Shown here: positions 58,709 to 64,000 of the stretch, piece by piece
How the letters are laid out: the number at the start of each line of letters is the position of its first letter
Numbering within the stretch: position 1 is the stretch's first letter
DNA from: Sphingomonas gellani
GTDB lineage: Bacteria > Pseudomonadota > Alphaproteobacteria > Sphingomonadales > Sphingomonadaceae
DNA: 64,000 nucleotides
Direction: 5' to 3'
Assembly (NCBI RefSeq): GCF_900110035.1
Contig: NZ_FOCF01000002.1
Span: 310,001 to 374,000 of the forward strand
Notes under the pieces: generated by a model
Database searches by the model: none
Told to the model about the DNA's origin: nothing
The model's input: the letters and a program-made list of their open reading frames with translations, nothing else
Program-made: the position numbers and the translations under genes

Positions 58709-59923
58709 CTACATCGCCTCCAGCTTGAACTGGCTGGCAGGTCCACTCAGCTGGCCGCCGCCCTGCGCTGCCCCTTCCGCGCGGGCGATGTATCCACGCG
58801 ACTTCTCCACTTCGTTGCCGAGCGCGGTGACGGTGGTCTTCATCGAATCGAGCGCCTTCACCTTGAACGTGTCGATCGCATCCATGGTGTCGTAGATGTT
58901 CTGGAACGCGCGTTGCAGCGTTTCCAGCGGTATAGTCGCCGACGCCGCCTGTTCGTGGACGCGGGCGGTGTTCTCCTTGAGCAGCCGGCCGGTCGAATCG
59001 ATGATGTTGGCGGTGGTGGTGTTCAGCTGGGTGATCTGTTCCAGCACCAGCCGCTGGTTGGTCAGCGCCTGCGCCACCGTCACCGCGGTGCGCAGGGCCG
59101 CGACCGTGGTGGTGGAGGCGCGGTCCACGCCCTTCACCAGCTCGACATTGTTCTTCTTGACCAGGTCGAGCGCCAGATAGCCCTGCACCGTGACCGCCAT
59201 CTGGGTCAGCAGGTCCTGCGTGCGCTGGCGGGTGTAGAACAGCGCGGTTTCGCGAATCGCCTTGGCCTTGGCGGGATCGGTGTGATCCAGGTCGTTCGCC
59301 TTGTCCTCCAGCCGCGCGTCCATCGCCTTGGACAGGTGGATCATCTGTTCCAGCCGGCCCATCGCCGCCCACAGGTTCGCCCGCTCCGTGTCGATGGCGG
59401 CGTTGTCCATCAACAGCTCGTCCTTGCCGGACGCCAGGCTCTTCAGGATGGAGCTGATGTGCGTCTGCGACGATTTGTAGCCGTCGAAATAGTTGCGCAT
59501 CTTGGACCCGAACGGGATGATGCCGAACAGCTTCTGCGGCGCGGTCAGGTTGCCCTTCTTGCCGGGGTCCAGGTCCTCCACCACGCGGCGCAACTGCGCC
59601 AGGTCGGCACCGACGCCATTGTCCTTGTCCATCGCGCGCACGGGGCGGTCGAGGAAGCGGTTGGACTGGCCGGCCGCGTCGCGGATCTCCTTTGCGCCCA
59701 TCGCCGTGATCGCATCGACGCGCTTGCCGAACTCCGGCGAGTTCACGTCCTGCGCGACCAGATCGTCGACGAACTGGTCGACGCGCGCCTCCAGCTGGTT
59801 CTTCTTCCCCTCGTCGACCGGGACCAGCCCGGCGGCCTTTTCCGCCTGAACGGTCGGCACCGGATCGGGCGGGGTCAGCGTCAGTGTCGGTTCGGCGGTT
59901 GCGGTGTCGGCGGTGGTCGCCAT
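58709..59923 (-). CDS. telA: TelA-family toxic-anion resistance protein
   Basis: A 404-residue, mostly helical cytoplasmic protein. FGIIPFGSKMRNYFDGYKSSQ, ISSILKSLASGKDEL, MIHLSKAMDARLEDKAND and LLTQMAVTVQGYLALDLVKKNNVELVKGV are hallmarks of the TelA family, linked to tellurite and cell-envelope stress resistance. It forms an operon with the XpaC-like gene. No other tellurite-resistance genes of the ter type are nearby. Confidence 0.92.
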   Translation of the reverse strand: MATTADTATAEPTLTLTPPDPVPTVQAEKAAGLVPVDEGKKNQLEARVDQFVDDLVAQDVNSPEFGKRVDAITAMGAKEIRDAAGQSNRFLDRPVRAMDKDNGVGADLAQLRRVVEDLDPGKKGNLTAPQKLFGIIPFGSKMRNYFDGYKSSQTHISSILKSLASGKDELLMDNAAIDTERANLWAAMGRLEQMIHLSKAMDARLEDKANDLDHTDPAKAKAIRETALFYTRQRTQDLLTQMAVTVQGYLALDLVKKNNVELVKGVDRASTTTVAALRTAVTVAQALTNQRLVLEQITQLNTTTANIIDSTGRLLKENTARVHEQAASATIPLETLQRAFQNIYDTMDAIDTFKVKALDSMKTTVTALGNEVEKSRGYIARAEGAAQGGGQLSGPASQFKLEAM

Positions 59924-60022
59924 GCATGTTTCTCCTGGGCCGATGCGGATCATCGTCCTGATGGGAGCCGCGATCAACTGTGTTGTTGGCCTAATACGCC
60001 GTCCCGATGTCGTAACGCAACC

Positions 60023-60047
60023 GGAACCGGTCACGGCAGCGCTCGTT
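60023..60047 (+). promoter_or_regulatory. EcfG-type promoter
   Basis: GGAAC (60023-60027), exactly 16 bases, then CGTT (60044-60047): a perfect consensus match, 33 bases before the start of the coiled-coil stress protein gene. Confidence 0.62.
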
Positions 60048-60079
60048 GGCACGCCCATCGTGTGAACGAAGGAGTGTCA

Positions 60080-60736
60080 ATGATGCGCCGTTTCCATCCG
60101 CTGGCCGCCGTCGGCCTGTCTGCCGCCCTGCTCGTCGCCGCCCCGGCACAGGCCGGCAAGCACGAACGCGCCGAGTCCGCCCTGTCCGAGGCTCAAGCCA
60201 AGATCGACGCCGCGAACAAGCTGGGCGCGTCCGGTTCGGTGCCGCGCATGCAGGCCGATGCCGCCGCCGCGCTGCGCAGCGCCCGTGAAAGCCTGTCGCG
60301 CGGCAAGAAGGACGACGCGATCGCCCAGGCGCACCAGGCATCGCATTATGCCGACCTCGCGCTCGGGGAGGCGCAACGCAGCCAGGCCGAGGCGGCGCAG
60401 GCGCAGACCGGCGCTGCCGTTGCCGCCGCCGCCGATGCGCAGGAACAGGCGGCTAGTGCCCAGCAGCAGGCCGCGAGCGCGCAGGCCGATATCGCTGCCG
60501 CCAACGCCCGCGCCTCCGCCGCAGAGCAGGCCGCCGCCGCGGCGCAGGCCCAGGCGGATGCGGCCCGCGCCGCGCCTCCGCAGACCACCGTCACGACGGT
60601 GGAGGAAACGTCGCGTGCGGCGTCCGCCACCACCGCGCGCCGTGCCACCCCGCGTCGGACGGTGCGCACCGCGACCCGTCGCACGCCCGTTGCGACCAAG
60701 AAGACGACCACCACCGTCACCACCACGCAGAACTGA
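60080..60736 (+). CDS. Exported DUF4398-like coiled-coil protein with basic Thr-rich tail
   Basis: A 218-residue protein. Signal peptide (FHPLAAVGLSAALLVAAPAQA), then a DUF4398-like helical hairpin (RAESALSEAQAKIDAANKLG, AAAALRSARESLSRGKKDDA, QASHYADLALGEAQ). A long Ala/Gln coiled coil follows to about residue 160. The last 60 residues are rich in Thr and Arg with TTVTT runs. It may bind peptidoglycan or an anionic polymer in the periplasm. ATG is doubled (60080/60083). A perfect EcfG promoter suggests stress induction. Confidence 0.78.
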   Translation: MMRRFHPLAAVGLSAALLVAAPAQAGKHERAESALSEAQAKIDAANKLGASGSVPRMQADAAAALRSARESLSRGKKDDAIAQAHQASHYADLALGEAQRSQAEAAQAQTGAAVAAAADAQEQAASAQQQAASAQADIAAANARASAAEQAAAAAQAQADAARAAPPQTTVTTVEETSRAASATTARRATPRRTVRTATRRTPVATKKTTTTVTTTQN

Positions 60737-60747
60737 CGACCGGTCCT

Positions 60748-60780
60748 TTGCGGGAAGGGACAGCGTGGCCCTTCCCGCAA
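60748..60780 (+). terminator. Hairpin after the coiled-coil protein gene
   Basis: A 10-12 base-pair stem (60748-60759 with 60769-60780) starts 12 bases after the stop. It has no T run. Confidence 0.5.
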
Positions 60781-60829
60781 CCCGCAATTTCCTGTAGGGG
60801 CGCGCGAACTTCCAAAAACAGGATTCCGC

Positions 60830-62668
60830 ATGAGCCTCCGCAACGTGGCGATCATCGCCCACGTCGATCACGGCAAGACCACGCTTGTCGACCAGTTGTT
60901 CCGCCAGTCGGGCACGTTCCGCGACAACCAGCGCGTCGAGGAACGCGCGATGGACTCGAACGATCTCGAAAAGGAGCGCGGGATCACCATCCTTGCCAAG
61001 CCGACGTCGATCGAGTGGACGCCGGAAGGCGGCGAGGCGGTGCGCATCAACATCGTCGACACGCCCGGGCACGCCGATTTCGGTGGCGAGGTGGAGCGCA
61101 TCCTGTCGATGGTCGACGGCGTCATCCTGCTGGTCGACGCGGCCGAGGGCGCGATGCCGCAGACCAAGTTCGTGACCGGCAAGGCGCTTGCGCTCGGCCT
61201 GCGTCCGATCGTGGTGGTCAACAAGGTCGACCGTTCCGACGCCCGCATCCAGGAGGTGCTGGACGAAGTGTTCGACCTGTTCGTGACGCTGGACGCAACC
61301 GATGAACAGCTCGACTTCCCCGTCCTCTACGCGTCCGGCCGCAACGGCTACGCGTCCGAGGATCAGGACCGCCGCGAGGGTACGCTGACCCCGCTGTTCC
61401 AGAAGATCGTCGACCATGTCCCGCCGCCCAACCTGGATGAGGACGCGCCGTTCACCTTCCTAGTGACGCTGCTCGACCGCGACAACTTCCTGGGCCGCAT
61501 CCTGACGGGCCGCGTCAATTCGGGCGTGGTCAAGGTCAACCAGCCGATCCACGCGCTGGACGATGCCGGCAACGTGATCGAGACGGGCCGCGCGTCGAAG
61601 CTGATGAGCTTTCGCGGGCTGGAGCGTGTGCCGGTCGAAGAGGCACGGGCAGGCGACATCATCTCGCTCGCCGGACTGACGGTGGCGACGGTGGCGAACA
61701 CGATCGCCGACACCGCGGTGTCGGAACCGCTGCACGCGCAGCCGATCGACCCGCCGACGCTGTCGATGCGCTTCGCGGTGAACGACTCGCCCATGGCGGG
61801 GCGTGAGGGCACCAAGGTGACCAGCCGCATGATCCGCGACCGCCTGTTCCGCGAGGCGGAAACCAACGTCGCGGTAAAGGTGACCGAGGCGTCGGATCGC
61901 GACAGCTTCGAGGTCGCCGGGCGCGGCGAGCTTCAGCTCGGCGTGCTGATCGAGACGATGCGCCGCGAAGGCTTCGAGCTCGGCATCAGCCGCCCGCGCG
62001 TGCTGTTCGGCGAGGACGAGGACGGCAAGCGGACCGAGCCATACGAGACGGTCGTCATCGACGTCGACGAGGAGCATTCGGGCACGGTCGTCGAGAAGAT
62101 GAACCTGCGCAAGGCGGAGATGACCGACATGCGTCCGTCGACCGGCGGCAAGACGCGCATCACCTTCTCCGCGCCCAGTCGTGGCCTGATCGGCTATCAT
62201 GGTGAGTTCCTGTCCGACACGCGCGGCACGGGCATCATGAACCGGCTGTTCGAGAAGTACGGCCCGCACAAGGGCGCCATCGAGGGACGCAAGAACGGCG
62301 TCCTGATCTCCAACGGAGCGGGCGAGGCGCAGTCCTACGCCCTTGGTCCGCTGGAGGATCGCGGCATCCTTTTCGTCGGTCACGGCGAGGCCCTGTACGA
62401 GGGCATGATCGTCGGCGAGAACGCCAAGACGGATGACCTTGAGGTCAATCCGATGAAGGCGAAGCAGCTGACCAACTTCCGCGCGTCGGGCGGCAAGGAC
62501 GATGCGATTCGCCTGACCCCGCCGAAGAAGATGACGCTGGAACAGGCGATCGCCTATATCGACGACGACGAGATGGTGGAGGTGACGCCGAAGTCGATCC
62601 GCCTGCGCAAGCGCCACCTCGACCCGCATGAGCGCAAGCGCGCCAGCCGGTCCAAGGAAGCGGCCTGA
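60830..62668 (+). CDS. typA: Ribosome-binding GTPase TypA/BipA
   Basis: A 612-residue translational GTPase. The G domain has [12 protein letters not shown] (G1), ERGITI (G2), [14 protein letters not shown] (G3) and NKVDR (G4). EF-G-like domains II, III and V follow, ending in the TypA-specific C-terminal domain ([21 protein letters not shown]). It assists ribosome assembly and growth under cold and other stress. It is monocistronic and has a hairpin (62679-62702) shortly after the stop. Confidence 0.98.
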   Translation: MSLRNVAIIAHVDHGKTTLVDQLFRQSGTFRDNQRVEERAMDSNDLEKERGITILAKPTSIEWTPEGGEAVRINIVDTPGHADFGGEVERILSMVDGVILLVDAAEGAMPQTKFVTGKALALGLRPIVVVNKVDRSDARIQEVLDEVFDLFVTLDATDEQLDFPVLYASGRNGYASEDQDRREGTLTPLFQKIVDHVPPPNLDEDAPFTFLVTLLDRDNFLGRILTGRVNSGVVKVNQPIHALDDAGNVIETGRASKLMSFRGLERVPVEEARAGDIISLAGLTVATVANTIADTAVSEPLHAQPIDPPTLSMRFAVNDSPMAGREGTKVTSRMIRDRLFREAETNVAVKVTEASDRDSFEVAGRGELQLGVLIETMRREGFELGISRPRVLFGEDEDGKRTEPYETVVIDVDEEHSGTVVEKMNLRKAEMTDMRPSTGGKTRITFSAPSRGLIGYHGEFLSDTRGTGIMNRLFEKYGPHKGAIEGRKNGVLISNGAGEAQSYALGPLEDRGILFVGHGEALYEGMIVGENAKTDDLEVNPMKAKQLTNFRASGGKDDAIRLTPPKKMTLEQAIAYIDDDEMVEVTPKSIRLRKRHLDPHERKRASRSKEAA

Positions 62669-62678
62669 CGTTTTCCCT

Positions 62679-62702
62679 CCGGGCCCGCATCAGCGGGTCC
62701 GG
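62679..62702 (+). terminator. Hairpin after typA
   Basis: A 10-base-pair stem with one wobble pair and a 4-base loop, 10 bases after the stop. No T run follows. Confidence 0.45.
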
Positions 62703-62813
62703 AAGGTCCTTCGCATAGATAGGGCGCTGAAGTCGCTCGCCCCTTTTCCGATCTTTAACATGCGCCCGGCCTCGCGCCCTTCTCTGTAGGGGCAGCCGTC
62801 CAAGCGACGCACG

Positions 62814-62845
62814 TTCGTCAGCCAGCCAGAATGCGGGCTGACGAA
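62814..62845 (-). repeat. Inverted repeat between typA and the TPR-like gene
   Basis: Ten-base perfect arms (62814-62823 with 62836-62845) with a 12-base loop, about 95 bases beyond the stop of the convergent exported-protein gene. It may end that transcript. Confidence 0.4.
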
Positions 62846-62939
62846 GCACGTCCAGCCTCGTATCAGATGACCGGAAGGGCAAGCGCATGGCGCGCCCTGA
62901 GAGTCTTCATTTGTCGACGCAGTGCGTCCGCCGCGTCCG

Positions 62940-63638
62940 TCAACTCTCCCCCGGCAATTGCCCGAACGGCAACAGGCGCGCCGCGAGCGACTTGGTCGCA
63001 TCCGTGTTGCCGGCCCGTGCCGGGACCAGCACCTGTGTCGCGGCGCGCTGCAGGATGCGGTCCAGCACCGTCGGAGTTCCGGCCTTCGCAGCATCCTCCG
63101 CCAGCGCACGCCCGCGCTGATCGCTCGGGTCCATCTGCAACCGCAACAGGGCGGCCAGCCCGGAGAACAGCGCGCGATTGCCGCCCAGCGCGACCGCCCG
63201 GTCGAGCGCGGCATAGCCCGCAGGCTGCTGCGCACCCAGCGCGGCGCGCCCGACCAGCCTGCCCAACCGATACACCGCGCCGATGTGCCACGCGCCCAGC
63301 GCCAGTTGCGCCTCCGCGTTGCGGGGATCGCGCCTGACCAGCGCCTCGAACTGCTTGCGCGCCTGTACCGCCTCCGTCCGGCTACCCGTCAGCTTGGCGC
63401 GATATCCAAGCGCCGTCGCCTGCATCAGTTCCGCCTCGGCGTCACCGGGCTCGTCGCGCACCTCTATCGAAGCGGCACGAAAGGCGGTGTTGATCCGCCC
63501 CAGCGCGGCCGACTTGTCCCGATCGACGAAGGACGCGCGGGTCAGCAACTCACGCGGGGTTTCGGCCTGGGCGGTCGCGGTCGACAGGGCCAACACCGTC
63601 GCGGCCATGCCGCACCATCCCGCCGCGTTCACCCTCAA
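62940..63638 (-). CDS. Exported TPR-like protein, unknown
   Basis: About 232 residues. A hydrophobic export signal (MAATVLALSTATAQA) precedes helical repeats (LMQATALGYRAKL, ARKQFEALVRRDPRNAEAQLALGAWHIGAV, YAALDRAVALGGNRAL) that resemble tetratricopeptide repeats. The start is uncertain: a TTG at 63638 lies 7 bases after AGGAG, with a GTG at 63632 and an ATG at 63608 as alternatives. It lies 28 bases after the EVE-domain gene and probably shares its transcript. Confidence 0.68.
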   Translation of the reverse strand: MRVNAAGWCGMAATVLALSTATAQAETPRELLTRASFVDRDKSAALGRINTAFRAASIEVRDEPGDAEAELMQATALGYRAKLTGSRTEAVQARKQFEALVRRDPRNAEAQLALGAWHIGAVYRLGRLVGRAALGAQQPAGYAALDRAVALGGNRALFSGLAALLRLQMDPSDQRGRALAEDAAKAGTPTVLDRILQRAATQVLVPARAGNTDATKSLAARLLPFGQLPGES

Positions 63639-63666
63639 CCCCTTGCTCCTGCCCAGACGATCATGA

Positions 63667-63999
63667 TTAGCCTCCGGAAACGCGTGCCATGCCAGCGGGT
63701 TGCGTGACAAATGGTTGCGCGCCCGCCAGCCTCATCACGATCTCCCACTCTTCCGCCGTCAGGGGCGCGACCGACAGGCGCGGCTGGCGCAGCATGGCCA
63801 TGCCGGTGAGCGCGGGCGTCGCCTTCATCGTCGCCAGCGCGACCGGGCGGGGCAGTGCCGTCACCGGCTCGACCCGCACTGAAACCCAGCGATCGTCCTG
63901 CCCGTCCGGCCGCGCGGCGCGAGCGATCACCGCCAAACCGACAACGGCGCGGGCCTCGCCGCTATGGTAGATCAGCGCCTCGTCACCGACTGCCATCGC
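63667..63999 (-). CDS. EVE-domain protein (C-terminal part; start lies beyond the window)
   Basis: The visible 110 residues (VGDEALIYHSGEARAVVGLAVI, VSVRVEPVTALPRPVALATMKA, LRQPRLSVAPLTAEEWEIVMRLAG) are the later half of an EVE (PUA-like) domain, which binds modified bases in nucleic acids. The frame is open to the window edge and family members start about 40 residues earlier. Confidence 0.88.
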   Translation of the reverse strand, partial: AMAVGDEALIYHSGEARAVVGLAVIARAARPDGQDDRWVSVRVEPVTALPRPVALATMKATPALTGMAMLRQPRLSVAPLTAEEWEIVMRLAGAQPFVTQPAGMARVSGG

Positions 64000-64000
64000 C

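Overview
The window reads as one contiguous stretch of chromosome from a GC-rich alphaproteobacterium, most likely a Sphingomonas-type member of the Sphingomonadaceae. This is inferred from protein style and gene neighbourhoods (rsmE/gshA beside ubiA, lnt-metK, telA with a small partner), from GGAAC-N16-CGTT promoters of the EcfG general stress type, and from dense GTGA/TGATG gene overlaps. There is no phage, insertion sequence, CRISPR array or rRNA operon. The window is mostly housekeeping genes mixed with small envelope and stress proteins.

Region 1-15.5 kb: the end of a GGDEF/EAL-type phosphodiesterase coupled to a histidine kinase; dinB with a 2-oxoglutarate oxygenase; an acidic stress protein; an outer-membrane barrel; an HNH protein; a secreted nuclease; class Ia ribonucleotide reductase split into nrdA and nrdB by small genes; and a DUF2231 / sorbosone-dehydrogenase-like / DUF3429 operon. 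Region 15.5-24.2 kb: a chemoreceptor; class I fumarase coupled by GTGA overlaps to an HExxH protein and an ATP-grasp enzyme; an intergenic stretch with a mini-ORF behind a full-length Shine-Dalgarno; a PRC-barrel protein; a catalase-family protein; and a thioredoxin-like protein. Region 24.2-34.8 kb: an MBL-fold gene followed by uvrB; a prolyl-4-hydroxylase-like protein; a patch of small unrecognised membrane proteins; recJ; tRNA-Glu; DUF2721/DUF4345; a small signal-peptide protein; trmB; and a PAP2 phosphatase.

Region 34.8-48.8 kb: a secreted protein of unknown function; metK and lnt; a VOC protein; a PHA-system protein; a 3-methyladenine glycosylase; a 2Fe-2S ferredoxin; a GAF protein; rlmB and an M28 peptidase; tRNA-Tyr; a host-attachment-family protein; a stress operon (SRPBCC, zinc alcohol dehydrogenase, SDR); a GFA protein; and tRNA-Gly. 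Region 48.8-64 kb: an ICMT-like membrane methyltransferase; gshA, an NTF2-like protein and rsmE; ubiA; pmbA with an inositol-phosphatase-like gene; a second copy of the small signal-peptide protein; telA with an XpaC-like partner; a coiled-coil stress protein; typA; a TPR-like exported protein; and the end of an EVE-domain gene.

Common themes are DNA repair and nucleotide supply (dinB, uvrB, recJ, alkA-like glycosylase, nrdAB), envelope maintenance (lnt, ubiA, small membrane proteins), thiol, aldehyde and peroxide defence (gshA, catalase-family protein, alcohol dehydrogenase, GFA) and a probable EcfG stress regulon. The most interesting unexplained items are the two-member family of small signal-peptide/transmembrane proteins with acidic tails, the fumarase-HExxH-ATP-grasp chain, and the mini-ORF with complete 16S-tail complementarity.
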